64,000 nucleotides of DNA from Cereibacter_A azotoformans (GCF_003050905.1 NZ_QAOT01000003.1), one strand, 5' to 3'; shown: positions 33,290 to 42,188, numbered from the stretch's first letter. The notes: generated by a model from the letters alone, not told the origin. Made by a program: numbers and translations.

Positions 33290-34279
33290 TCAGACCCTCT
33301 CGATGATGCGTTCGCCGAACAGGCCCTGTGGCCGGAAGACGAGGAACAGGAGTGCGAGGACGTAGGCGAACCAGTTCTCGGTCGCGCCGCCGATCAGCGG
33401 GCCCGCAAAGAACTCGAACAGCTTCTCGCCCATGCCGATGATCAGCCCACCGACGATGGCGCCGGGGATCGAGGTGAAGCCGCCCAGCATCAGCACCGGC
33501 AGCGCCTTCAGCGCGATCAGGCTCAGCGAGAACTGCACGCCCGACTTGGTGCCCCACATGATGCCCGCGATCAGCGCCACGAACCCCGCGATCGACCAGA
33601 CCAGCACCCAGACGAAGCGCAGCGAGATGCCGACCGACAGCGCCGCCTGATGGTCGTCGGCCACCGCGCGCAAGGCCCGGCCATATTTGGTGTATTGCGA
33701 GAAGAGGGTCAGCGCCGCGACCAGCGCCGCCGCGACGAGGGCGGCCACCACATCGAGCTTGTCGATGAAGAAGCCATAGCCGAACCAGGCGTCGGTGACG
33801 CTTTCGATGCTTTCCGAGATGCCCTGCGGCAGGCCCACGTCCAGCTTCTTGATGTCGGCGCCCCACATCACGTCGCCCAGGCCTTCGAGGAAGTAGGCCA
33901 GCCCGATGGTGGCCATGAAGAGGATGATCGGCTCCTGGTTGACCAGATGCTTCAGCACCAGCCGCTCGATCAGATAAGCGAGGCCGACCATCACCAGCGC
34001 GGTGAGCGCGATGGCCACCACGCTCGGCAGCGTCCAGCCGAAATGGTGCAGCTTGGTGCCGAAGGTCGCGTTGATGAGATGGGCAAAGGGGATCTGCCCG
34101 TTCTGGAGGCCCACCAGCGTCAGGGCGGCAAACAGCGCCAGCACCCCCTGCGCATAGTTGAAGATGCCCGAAGCCTTGAAGATCAGCACGAAGCCCAGGG
34201 CCACGAGCGCATACATCACGCCCGCCATCAGGCCGTTCAGCGTGACCTCCATCGCGAAGAGAAGCTGGTCAGGCAGCAT
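33290..34279 (-). CDS. LivH-type ABC permease
   Basis: This 329-residue membrane permease has the family start (LNGLMAGVMYALVALGFVLIFKASGIFNYAQG in pieces, 14-45) and coupling loop KYGRALRAVADDHQAALSVGI. It is the partner of the LivM-type protein. Its ribosome-binding site, GAGGAGG, and ATG lie inside the end of a 47-codon ORF, suggesting translational coupling. Confidence 0.93.
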   Translation of the reverse strand: MLPDQLLFAMEVTLNGLMAGVMYALVALGFVLIFKASGIFNYAQGVLALFAALTLVGLQNGQIPFAHLINATFGTKLHHFGWTLPSVVAIALTALVMVGLAYLIERLVLKHLVNQEPIILFMATIGLAYFLEGLGDVMWGADIKKLDVGLPQGISESIESVTDAWFGYGFFIDKLDVVAALVAAALVAALTLFSQYTKYGRALRAVADDHQAALSVGISLRFVWVLVWSIAGFVALIAGIMWGTKSGVQFSLSLIALKALPVLMLGGFTSIPGAIVGGLIIGMGEKLFEFFAGPLIGGATENWFAYVLALLFLVFRPQGLFGERIIERV

Positions 34280-34412
34280 CGGGGCGGACCTCCTCGGGGC
34301 GAGTGCTGGGGCCGCGGGGGCCGGGAACGGGGGCGGGGGGCGGGGTGTCGTCGGCCAGCAGGCGCGGCCTCGGGATGACGATCAGCTCGTCGGGGTAGCG
34401 GCTCTCAGTCAT
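34269..34412 (-). CDS. 47-residue proline-rich ORF between livG- and livH-type genes
   Basis: The ORF is ATG to TGA with no interruption. The product starts MTESRYPDELIVIPRPRLL and then is rich in Pro, Arg and Asp. It overlaps the livG-type stop by 8 bases and the livH-type start by 11 bases, filling exactly what would otherwise be a 125-bp gap in an operon where other spacings are -4 to 60 bp. I do not recognise a domain and see no TM segment. It may be a real small protein or only a device for coupling translation of the permease gene. Confidence 0.5.
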   Translation of the reverse strand: MTESRYPDELIVIPRPRLLADDTPPPAPVPGPRGPSTRPEEVRPDAA

Positions 34413-35229
34413 GCTGCACCCCCAGATAGGCCTCGATCACCGCCTGGTTGCTGCGCACTTCGTCGGGCGTGCCGTCGCCGATCTTCTTGCCGTAGTCCAT
34501 CACCACGACCCGGTCGCTGAGGTCCATCACCACGCCCATGTCATGCTCGATCAGGCAGATGGTGGTGCCGAACTCGTCGTTGGTATCGAGGATGAAGCGG
34601 CACATGTCCTCCTTCTCCTCGACGTTCATGCCGGCCATCGGCTCGTCCAGAAGCAAGAGCTTCGGCTCGGTCGCCAGCGCGCGGGCCAGTTCGACCCGCT
34701 TCTTCAGGCCGTAGGGCAGGCGGCCCACCGGCGTCTTGCGGATGTGCTGGATTTCCAGGAAGTCGATGATCTTCTCGACCTTGGCGCGGTGCTCGACCTC
34801 CTCGGCCTGGGCGCGGCCCCACCAGAGCGCCTGGCTCCAGAGGCCCGTCTTCATCAGCGTGAGCCGCCCGGTCATGATGTTGTCCAGCACGCTCATGCCC
34901 TCGAACAGCGCGATGTTCTGGAAGGTGCGGGCGATGCCCTGCTGGGCGACCTCGTAGGGCTTCATCTGCGGGCGGCGCTTGCCCTTGAACCAGACCTCGC
35001 CCTCCTGCGGGACGTAGAAGCCCGAGATCACGTTCAGCATCGAGCTTTTGCCCGCGCCGTTCGGGCCGATGATGGCGCGGATCTCGCCCTCGCGGATGTC
35101 GAAGCTGATGTCGGTGATCGCCTTCACGCCGCCGAAGCGCAGGGTGATGTTCCTCATTTCCATCAGAACCCCGCCGATGCGGGGGGCGTCGGCTGCGGCC
35201 GGGGCCGCCTCAATGTCCATCGCGTTCAT
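34405..35229 (-). CDS. LivG-type ABC transporter ATP-binding protein
   Basis: This 274-residue ATPase has Walker A GPNGAGKSS, Q-loop in ARTFQNIALF, signature LPYGLKKRVELARAL, Walker B LLLLDEPMAGMN and switch His in CLIEHDMGVVM. The N-terminal 22 residues before MEMRNITLRF are an Ala/Pro-rich extension. It overlaps the upstream acyl-CoA synthetase gene by four bases, so the ligase and transporter are translated together. Confidence 0.93.
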   Translation of the reverse strand: MNAMDIEAAPAAADAPRIGGVLMEMRNITLRFGGVKAITDISFDIREGEIRAIIGPNGAGKSSMLNVISGFYVPQEGEVWFKGKRRPQMKPYEVAQQGIARTFQNIALFEGMSVLDNIMTGRLTLMKTGLWSQALWWGRAQAEEVEHRAKVEKIIDFLEIQHIRKTPVGRLPYGLKKRVELARALATEPKLLLLDEPMAGMNVEEKEDMCRFILDTNDEFGTTICLIEHDMGVVMDLSDRVVVMDYGKKIGDGTPDEVRSNQAVIEAYLGVQHD

Positions 35230-37187
35230 TCCGCTGCCATCCTCTGCGCGGGGCCGGGTTGCGTCGTGGCCTCCTCGATCCTCAGCGTGGCGCGGATCGC
35301 GCCCTTGCGGCCGTCCTCGTAGGTGACTTCCGTCTCGGTGTAGATGCTGGTCCGCCCGTCATAGAGCGCGGCGATCAGGTCGTGGTATTTCTCCTCGATG
35401 ATCTTGCGGCGCACCTTGCGGGTGCGGGTCATCTCGCCGTCGTCGGCATCGAGTTCCTTGTGCAGGATCAGGAAGCGGTGGATCTGGCAGCCCGACAGCA
35501 TCGGGTCGGCGGCGACCGAGGCGTTCACCTCCTCGACATGGCCGCGGATCATGTCATAGACGGCCGGGTTCGCCGCCAGCTCCTGATAGGAGGAATAGGC
35601 GATGTTGTTGCGCTCGGCCCAGTTGCCGACGGCGTTCAGGTCGATGTTGACGAAGGCGGTGCACATCGGCCGGCCATTGCCGAACACCACCGCTTCGAGG
35701 ATCGAGGGGAAGAACTTCAGCTTGTTCTCGACATATTTCGGCGCGAAGAGCCGGCCGTCGGCCATCTTGCCCACATCCTTGGCGCGGTCGATGATGCGCA
35801 GGTGGCCCGTCGCCTCCTCGAAGAAGCCCGCGTCGCCGGTGGCGACCCAGCCCTCGGCGTCCTTGGTCGAGGCGGTGCTTTCGGGGTTCTTGTAGTAGGA
35901 GACGAAGGTGCCGGGCGAGCGGTAGAAGACCTCGCCATTCTCGGCGATCCGCACCTCCACCCCCGGCGAGGGCACGCCCACCGTGTCCGAGCGCACCTGC
36001 CCGTCGGGCTGCTGGGTGATGAAGACCGAGGCTTCCGTCTGGCCGTAGAGCTGCTTGAGGTTGATGCCGAGCGAGCGGTAGAAGTCGAAGATCTCGGGTC
36101 CGATCGCCTCGCCGGCCGTGTAGCCCACGCGCACGCGGCTGAATCCCAGCGTGTTCTTCAGCGGGCCGTAGACCAGCTTGTCGCCGATGAAATAGGCCAG
36201 CCGGTCGGCCATGCCCACGGACTTGCCGTCGAGGATGTCGGGGCCGACGCGGCGGGCCACCTTCATGTAATGGTGAAAGATCGCCTTCTTGATCCGGCCC
36301 GCATCCTCCATGCGGATCATCACGTTGGTCAGCTGGCCCTCGAACACGCGGGGCGGCGCGAAGAAGTAGGTCGGCCCGATCTCGCGCAGGTCGTTCATCA
36401 TGGTGGTGGCGCTTTCGGGGCAGTTCACGCAGAAGCCCGTCCACATCGCCTGGCCCACCGAGAAGATGAAGTCGCCCACCCAGGCCATCGGCAGATAGGC
36501 CAGGATCTCGTCGCCGGGGCGCAGCCGGTCGAACTCGGCCGAGTTCTTCGAGGTCTCGATGATGTTGCGGTTCGACAGGACCACGCCCTTCGGCTTGCCG
36601 GTCGTGCCCGAGGTATAGAGCATCACGCAGGTCGAGTCGTAGTCGAGTTCCGCGATCCGGTGGTTCAGCTCCTCGTCGAAGCGCCAGTGCGCGGCGCGCC
36701 CCTCGGCCACCACGTCGGCCAGCCAGTTCATGCGGGAATGGTCGTATTTCCGCATGCCGCGCTTGTCGACATAGACCACCTGCTCGATGTGGTGGATGCG
36801 GTCCTGAACCTCGATGACCTTGTCCACCTGCTCCTGATCGCCGCAGACGACGAAGGTGGCGCCGCAATGATCGAGCACATAGGCCATCTCGTCGGCCGCC
36901 GCGTCCTGATAGAGCGGCACCGGAACCGCGCCGCACATCTGCGCCGCCACCATCGACCAGTAGAGCGCGGGGCGGTTGCGTCCGACCACCGCGACGAAGT
37001 CGCCGCGCTTCAGCCCCAGCGCCATGAAGCCCAGCGCGATCGCGCGGATCTCGTCGGCAGCCTCGGCCCAGGTCCAGACCTGCCAGATGCCGAATTCCTT
37101 CTCGCGATAGGCGGGCTGGTTGGCAAACTGGCTTGCGTTGCGCGCCAACAGCGCCGGAATCGAGACGAGATCCCCCGTTTCGGCCAT
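35226..37187 (-). CDS. long-chain-type acyl-CoA synthetase at the head of the ABC operon
   Basis: This 653-residue AMP-forming ligase has P-loop LYTSGTTGKPKG (about 190-201), A5 LYGQTEASVF and A7 WVATGDAGFFE; the hinge Asp is in RAKDVGKM. This is the family often annotated as long-chain fatty acid-CoA ligase/AMP-binding protein that leads HAAT transporter operons in alpha- and betaproteobacteria. It should trap the imported acid as a CoA thioester. GGGAGGAG precedes its ATG. A tandem inverted repeat lies about 100-135 bp upstream. Confidence 0.9.
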   Translation of the reverse strand: MAETGDLVSIPALLARNASQFANQPAYREKEFGIWQVWTWAEAADEIRAIALGFMALGLKRGDFVAVVGRNRPALYWSMVAAQMCGAVPVPLYQDAAADEMAYVLDHCGATFVVCGDQEQVDKVIEVQDRIHHIEQVVYVDKRGMRKYDHSRMNWLADVVAEGRAAHWRFDEELNHRIAELDYDSTCVMLYTSGTTGKPKGVVLSNRNIIETSKNSAEFDRLRPGDEILAYLPMAWVGDFIFSVGQAMWTGFCVNCPESATTMMNDLREIGPTYFFAPPRVFEGQLTNVMIRMEDAGRIKKAIFHHYMKVARRVGPDILDGKSVGMADRLAYFIGDKLVYGPLKNTLGFSRVRVGYTAGEAIGPEIFDFYRSLGINLKQLYGQTEASVFITQQPDGQVRSDTVGVPSPGVEVRIAENGEVFYRSPGTFVSYYKNPESTASTKDAEGWVATGDAGFFEEATGHLRIIDRAKDVGKMADGRLFAPKYVENKLKFFPSILEAVVFGNGRPMCTAFVNIDLNAVGNWAERNNIAYSSYQELAANPAVYDMIRGHVEEVNASVAADPMLSGCQIHRFLILHKELDADDGEMTRTRKVRRKIIEEKYHDLIAALYDGRTSIYTETEVTYEDGRKGAIRATLRIEEATTQPGPAQRMAAE

Positions 37188-37284
37188 TCCTCTCCTCCCT
37201 GATGCGGCCTGCCTCCTCCTCCGGGGCGGGCCGGGCCGAGGGATGGTTCTTCATGACCCTTTCCCTCGCACACAGACCCTCGCC

Positions 37285-37321
37285 CGCAATGGTTGCGCGA
37301 CTTTTTCGCAATCCTTGCGAA
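37285..37321. promoter_or_regulatory. tandem inverted-repeat operator between the acyl-CoA synthetase and histidine-kinase genes
   Basis: Two copies of CGCAA-N3-TTGCG occur: 37285-37297 (CGCAA TGG TTGCG) and 37305-37321 (TTCGCAA TCC TTGCGAA, a 7+7 perfect repeat). Their centres, 37291 and 37313, are 22 bp apart, two helical turns, which would place two bound dimers on the same face. A -10-like TACAAT for the minus-strand operon overlaps the second repeat at 37321-37326, so repression of the transporter operon is the simplest reading. The repeats are seen; the regulator is unknown. Confidence 0.55.
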
Positions 37322-37447
37322 TTGTAACAGGCCGCCGACGGCGCCTGTCCGCTCGTCCCGCGCGCCGTGACGCGGCGCCCTGACGGCCGGAACCCTCTTC
37401 CGTGGAGCGCCCGTGCAATGCTAGCCAATCTTCGGGGAGGACATGCG

Positions 37448-39370
37448 ATGCCGGAGAGAGAGGAGGCGCTCGAGGCCCTGACGCGGGCCGGGCTGAACCT
37501 GATTCAGCAGGCGCTGTCGATCTATGACAGCGACCTGAAGCTCGCCGTCTGGAATCGCCGCTTTCGCGAGATGTTCGACCTGCCCGAGCGGCTGGCGACC
37601 TCGGGCGCCGACTTCACCGAAACGATCCGCTATCTCGTCGAGCGGGGGGAATACGGCCCGGTGGACGATCCCGAGCAGGCCGTCCGCACCCGGGTTGCCG
37701 CGGCGCGCACCTTCCAGCCGCACTACATGGAACGCGAACGCCCCTCGGGACGCTGGATCTCGGTCGAGGGGGCGCCCCTGCCGCAGGGTGGCTGGGTTAC
37801 CGTCTATACCGACATCACCGAGATCAAGCTGCAGGAAAGCCTGCTCCGGGCGCGGTCCGAGGTGCTCTCGGGCGAGGTTCTGGCCAATGCCGAGCGGCTG
37901 GCGCAGGCGAACCGGGCGCTGGCGGCCACCAACGCCGCTCTGGAAGAGGCGCAACGCGAGCTGACCGAGATGGAGGCGCGCACCCGGCTGACCACCGAGA
38001 TGATGCCGGCCCATATCGCCCATGTCGGCCGCGACCTGCGCTACACCTATTCCAATCGCCGGCTGTCGCAGGTGATCCCGGGGCGCCCGTCCGACATCCT
38101 CGGCCTGACGGGACGCGAGGCCCTGGGCGACGAGGTCTTCGCCCGGATCCGCCCCTGCCTGCTGCGCGCGCTGGAGGGCGAGCCGTCGGTGCTGGAATTC
38201 ACCGCGGAAGACAGCGGCACCCGCATCCGGTCCGCCTTCACGCCCGACCGGATCGGCGAGGGGCCGATCAACGGCGTCTATATCCTGTCGATGGACGTGA
38301 CCGCCGAGACGCAGGCCCGCGAGGCGCTGATCCAGACGCGCAAGCGCGAGCTGACGGCGCAGCTGACCAGCGGCCTCGCGCATGATTTCGCGAACCTCCT
38401 GACCGTGATCCTGGGATTGCAGGGCCGGCTCGAGCGCATGGACCTGTCCGAAGAGGGCCGGCAACTGGTCGCGGCCACCATCGCCGCGGCACGGCGGGGC
38501 GGGGGGCTTCTCGACCAGATCGCCTCGATCTCGGGCAAGCGCGCGCTCAACCCCGTCGCCACGGTGCTTGCGCGGTTCCTGTCGGACCTGAGGCTGATGG
38601 CGGGCCCGACCCTGCCCGACGGGGTGGCGCTCGAGATCGTCATGCCCGATCCGATCCCGCCCGTCATGCTCGATGCGGGGGCGCTGCAGGATGCGGCGCT
38701 GAACCTGATCCTGAACGCGCGGGACGCGATCGGAGGGCGGGGGGGCACGATCCGCCTGACGGCGCGGGCGGTGCGCGACACCTGGATCGAGATCCTTGTC
38801 GAGGACGACGGGCCGGGCTTTTCCGAGCCGGCGCTCGAACATGCGCTCGACCCGTTCTTCACCACGAAGGGCGGCGTGGGATCGGGCCTCGGCCTCTCGA
38901 TGGTCTATGACCAGATCAAGCTGGCGGGTGGCACGGTGCGGATCGGCAACCGCCCGGGCGGCGGGGCGGCGGTGCAACTCCGCCTGCCGCTCCGGCGCGC
39001 GGACGAGCCCGCCGCGCCGATGCTGGTGCTGCTGGTCGAGGATGATCCCGACATCCGCGAGGCGGTGCGCGGGATGCTGCGAGCCGCCGGGCACAGCGTG
39101 ATCGAGGCGGCTTCGGCCGACGAGGCGCTGACGCTGATCGACCTGCCGGGGGTGGGGCTCGTCCTGTCGGACGTGAACCTGCCCGGCCAGCGGTCCGGTC
39201 TCGACCTCGCCGCAGAGCTGGCGGCGCGAACCCATCCCGCGCGGCTGGTCCTGATGACCTCTCTGCCCCCGGGCAACGCCCGACGCCAGAGCGCCGAGGC
39301 GCTGGCGCCTGTCCTCGCCAAACCCTTCGACGCCACGCAACTCGCCGCCTGCCTCGGAGCGTCCGCATGA
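37448..39370 (+). CDS. soluble hybrid histidine kinase (PAS-HisKA-HATPase-REC)
   Basis: This 640-residue protein has no signal or TM segment, so it is cytosolic. It comprises a PAS-like N-terminal domain (about 8-125, SIYDSDLKLAVWNRRFREMF), a coiled linker, a second PAS-like region (about 185-300), an H-box with the phospho-His in GLAHDFANLLT, N-box NLILNARDAI, G1 EDDGPGF, F-box DPFFTTKGG and G2 GSGLGLSMV. The C-terminal receiver domain (about 525-640) has Asp in VLSDVNLPGQ. It overlaps the response-regulator gene by four bases. Being soluble, it probably senses an internal metabolite or redox cue. Confidence 0.9.
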   Translation: MPEREEALEALTRAGLNLIQQALSIYDSDLKLAVWNRRFREMFDLPERLATSGADFTETIRYLVERGEYGPVDDPEQAVRTRVAAARTFQPHYMERERPSGRWISVEGAPLPQGGWVTVYTDITEIKLQESLLRARSEVLSGEVLANAERLAQANRALAATNAALEEAQRELTEMEARTRLTTEMMPAHIAHVGRDLRYTYSNRRLSQVIPGRPSDILGLTGREALGDEVFARIRPCLLRALEGEPSVLEFTAEDSGTRIRSAFTPDRIGEGPINGVYILSMDVTAETQAREALIQTRKRELTAQLTSGLAHDFANLLTVILGLQGRLERMDLSEEGRQLVAATIAAARRGGGLLDQIASISGKRALNPVATVLARFLSDLRLMAGPTLPDGVALEIVMPDPIPPVMLDAGALQDAALNLILNARDAIGGRGGTIRLTARAVRDTWIEILVEDDGPGFSEPALEHALDPFFTTKGGVGSGLGLSMVYDQIKLAGGTVRIGNRPGGGAAVQLRLPLRRADEPAAPMLVLLVEDDPDIREAVRGMLRAAGHSVIEAASADEALTLIDLPGVGLVLSDVNLPGQRSGLDLAAELAARTHPARLVLMTSLPPGNARRQSAEALAPVLAKPFDATQLAACLGASA

Positions 39371-40074
39371 GCCGCGTGCCCCATGTCGCCATCCTCGACG
39401 ACGAGCCGGAGATCCGGCGGATGCTGGCCCTCGCGCTGGAAGAGGCGGGGTTCCAGACCACCGCCTTCGGCCGCGCGACCGAGTTCGAGGCGGCGCTGAA
39501 GCGGCGGACGCCGGACGTGTGCCTCGTGGATCTCGGGCTTCCCGACCGCGACGGGCTGGCCGTCGTCCACCGGCTGGCGCTGGAATCGGGGGCGGCGATC
39601 ATCATCGTCTCGGGCCGGGCGCAGGTGCAGGACCGGGTGACGGGCCTCGAACTCGGGGCCGACGACTACATCATCAAGCCCTTCGATCCGGCGGAAGTGG
39701 TGGCGCGGGTGCGGGCGCGGCTGCGCAAGGGCCGGGCCGAAAGCGCCCCCGCCACCCAGACCGCGCGATTCTCGGGCTGGACCGCCCATTTCGGCCGCTA
39801 TCTCCTTGTGGCGGATGACGGGACCGAGGTGGCCTTCAGCCATGCCGAGGGCGAGGTGCTGCGGCTGTTCCTCGAAAGTCCGCGCCGGCTGATCTCGCGC
39901 GCGCAGATGCAGGAGAGCCTCGGCGGCGCGGCCGGAGAGAGCTTCGACCGGGCCATGGATGTGCGGATCTCTCGGCTGCGCACGAAGCTGGGTGAGGATC
40001 CGCGCAACCCGACCCTGATCAAGACGATCTATGGCGCGGGATACATCTTCCTCGGCGAGGTGGAGTGGCGCTGA
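39367..40074 (+). CDS. OmpR/PhoB-family response regulator
   Basis: This 235-residue protein has a receiver domain with acidic pocket LDDEPE, phospho-Asp in CLVDLGLPDRDG (about residue 55) and switch Lys in IIKPFDP. A C-terminal winged helix (about 135-232) follows, ending KTIYGAGYIFLGEVEW. It is cotranscribed and coupled with the hybrid kinase. It may act on the divergent uptake operon, but the inverted-repeat operator found there is not the direct-repeat type usual for OmpR-family regulators. Confidence 0.92.
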   Translation: MSRVPHVAILDDEPEIRRMLALALEEAGFQTTAFGRATEFEAALKRRTPDVCLVDLGLPDRDGLAVVHRLALESGAAIIIVSGRAQVQDRVTGLELGADDYIIKPFDPAEVVARVRARLRKGRAESAPATQTARFSGWTAHFGRYLLVADDGTEVAFSHAEGEVLRLFLESPRRLISRAQMQESLGGAAGESFDRAMDVRISRLRTKLGEDPRNPTLIKTIYGAGYIFLGEVEWR

Positions 40075-40117
40075 CCGAAACGGCCTGCGGGGTGCGCCGG
40101 TGCCTGGGTCGGGGGCG

Positions 40118-40145
40118 TTGACTCTCCATCCGGGGCCTGTATAAG
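40118..40145 (+). promoter_or_regulatory. rpsD: predicted rpsD promoter
   Basis: TTGACT (40118-40123) and TATAAG (40140-40145) are separated by 16 bp, five of six matches each. The start would be near 40151, giving a leader of about 116 nt. A strong hairpin begins right at the inferred start. Confidence 0.65.
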
Positions 40146-40152
40146 CGCGCAT

Positions 40153-40177
40153 CCCCGGGCATTCGGCCCGGGGTTTT
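40153..40177 (+). terminator. hairpin plus T4 in the rpsD leader (attenuator or upstream terminator)
   Basis: CCCCGGGC-ATTCG-GCCCGGGG is an eight-bp perfect stem followed by TTTT at 40174-40177, the form of an intrinsic terminator. It lies within a few bases downstream of the rpsD promoter, so it could end response-regulator transcripts, protect the 5' end of rpsD mRNA, or regulate it. Further leader hairpins include CCCC-GCAA-GGGG (40194-40205) with a GNRA loop. Confidence 0.55.
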
Positions 40178-40266
40178 CATTGGTGTTGGTGGCCCCCGCA
40201 AGGGGATGACCTGTCGCCCGGGTTCCGGGAAAGGACAACGCCCTTCACGCTCGAAGGAGATCAGCG

Positions 40267-40887
40267 GTGACCAAACGCACCTCTGCCAAATACAAGATCG
40301 ACCGCCGCATGGGCGAAAACATCTGGGGCCGTCCGAAGTCCCCGGTGAACAAGCGCGAATACGGCCCCGGCCAGCACGGCCAGCGCCGCAAGAACAAGCT
40401 GTCGGACTTCGGCACGCAGCTGCGCGCCAAGCAGAAGCTCAAGGGTTACTACGGCGACCTGACCGAAAAGCAGTTCCGCAAGATCTATGCGGAAGCCGAG
40501 CGCGTCAAGGGCGACACCGGCGAGATGCTGGTCGGCCTGCTCGAGCGTCGGCTTGACGCCATCGTCTATCGCGCCAAGTTCGTGCCGACCGTCTTTGCCG
40601 CGCGCCAGTTCGTGAACCACGGCCATGTGACCGTGAACGGCCAGCGCGTGAACATCGGTTCCTACCGCTGCAAGGAAGGCGACGTGATCCAGGTGCGCGA
40701 GCGGTCGCGCCAACTCGCGATCGTTCTCGAGGCCACCCAGCTCGCCGAGCGTGACGTGCCGGATTACATCGAGGTCGATTACTCGAAGATGACGGCGACC
40801 TTCGTCCGCACCCCGTCGCTGGGCGACGTGCCCTACCCGGTGGTGATGGAGCCGAACCTGGTCGTCGAATTCTACGCGAAGAACTGA
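40267..40887 (+). CDS. rpsD: 30S ribosomal protein S4
   Basis: This 206-residue primary 16S rRNA-binding protein nucleates small-subunit assembly. The N-terminus reads TKRTSAKYKIDRR; the S4 RNA-binding domain (about 94-155) contains RRLDAIVYRAKF and ARQFVNHGHVTVNGQRVN. GTG is the start, preceded by AAGGAGATCAGC. It is a single-gene unit, as usual for alphaproteobacteria, with its own promoter and terminator and no alpha-operon neighbours. S4 represses its own operon in other bacteria; the leader here is a candidate target. Confidence 0.97.
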   Translation: MTKRTSAKYKIDRRMGENIWGRPKSPVNKREYGPGQHGQRRKNKLSDFGTQLRAKQKLKGYYGDLTEKQFRKIYAEAERVKGDTGEMLVGLLERRLDAIVYRAKFVPTVFAARQFVNHGHVTVNGQRVNIGSYRCKEGDVIQVRERSRQLAIVLEATQLAERDVPDYIEVDYSKMTATFVRTPSLGDVPYPVVMEPNLVVEFYAKN

Positions 40888-40934
40888 TCCTGAGGCCCGC
40901 GGCGCCACCCGGCGCCCGCGCCCGGGGACCTTCC

Positions 40935-40963
40935 GGCCGTTCCGCTTGCGGAGCGGCCTTTTT
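40935..40963 (+). terminator. intrinsic terminator of rpsD
   Basis: GGCCGTTCCGC pairs with GCGGAGCGGCC (40935-40958), a near-perfect stem with a tight loop, followed by TTTTT. It lies 48 bp after the rpsD stop. This is the clearest terminator in the window along with that of the atp operon. Confidence 0.85.
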
Positions 40964-41102
40964 CTTCCGCTACATGCGGGATGGGCGGCTAGCCCTTGTG
41001 GCCTGCGGGTCGCATCGCCCCAGCGCCTTCTGTTCCTGATCAGTTCGCACTGGTCTCGTGACCTCGCCCCGGCTAGAACCCGCTGGCAGAGGAAGGTGAC
41101 CC

Positions 41103-42188
41103 ATGAGCGACGCGATACGCCCCCAGCCCGGAATTCTCGACATTGCCCTTTACGAGGGCGGCAAGAGCCATGTGGCAGGCATCCAGAACGCGCTGAAACT
41201 CTCGTCGAACGAGAATCCCTTCGGGCCCTCGCCCAAGGCGAAGGAAGCCTTCCTGCGCTCGGTCCATACGCTGCACCGCTACCCCTCGACCGATCACGCC
41301 GGCCTGCGCCAGGCCATTGCCGAGGTGCACGGGCTCGATCCGGCGCGGGTGATCTGCGGCGTCGGCTCGGACGAGATCATCACCTTCCTGTGCCAGGCCT
41401 ACGCCGGGCCGCACACCGACGTGATCTTCACCGAGCACGGCTTCCTGATGTACCGGATCTCGGCCCTTGCGGTGGGCGCGAACCCGGTCGAGGTGCCCGA
41501 GCGCGAGCGCACGACGGACGTGGATGCGATCCTCGCCGCCTGCACGCCCCACACGCGGCTCGTGTTCCTGGCCAATCCGAACAACCCCACCGGCACGATG
41601 ATCGGGCAGGCCGATCTGGCGCGGCTGGCCGAGGGGCTGCCGCCGCAGGCGATCCTCGTGCTCGACGGGGCCTATGCCGAATATGTGCCGGGCTATGACG
41701 CGGGCCTCGCCCTGGTCGAGAAGCGGACGAATGTCGTCATGACGCGGACCTTCTCGAAGATCTACGGGCTTGGCGGGCTGCGGATCGGCTGGGGCTACGG
41801 GCCGAAGGCGATCATCGACGTGCTGAACCGGATCCGGGGGCCGTTCAACCTCTCGACCACGCAGCTCGAGACGGCCGAGGCCGCGGTGCGCGATCAGGAC
41901 CACGTTGCCCGTTGCCGCGCCGACAACGCCCGCTGGCGCGTCTGGCTGGCCGAGGCGCTGGCCGAGATCGGCGTTCCGTCGGACACGTCGATGGCGAACT
42001 TCATCCTCGCGCGCTTCTCGGACAGCGAAGAGGCCGAGGCCTGCGACCTCTACCTGCAGAGTCAGGGGCTGATCGTGCGGCGCGTGGCGGGATACAAGCT
42101 GCCGCACTGCCTGCGGATCACGATCGGCGATGAGGCCTCGTGCCGCCGGGTGGCCCATGCGATCGCCCAGTTCAAGAGGATGCGCTGA
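41103..42188 (+). CDS. hisC: histidinol-phosphate aminotransferase
   Basis: This 361-residue fold-type-I PLP enzyme converts imidazole acetol phosphate to histidinol phosphate and may also use aromatic amino acids. [11 protein letters not shown] at the N-terminus is the HisC signature; NPNNPTGT and the PLP Lys in [17 protein letters not shown] are clear. GAGGAAGGTG precedes the ATG. Its TGA overlaps the ATG of the tyrC-type gene by one base. This pairing suggests joint service in histidine and tyrosine/phenylalanine synthesis. Confidence 0.95.
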
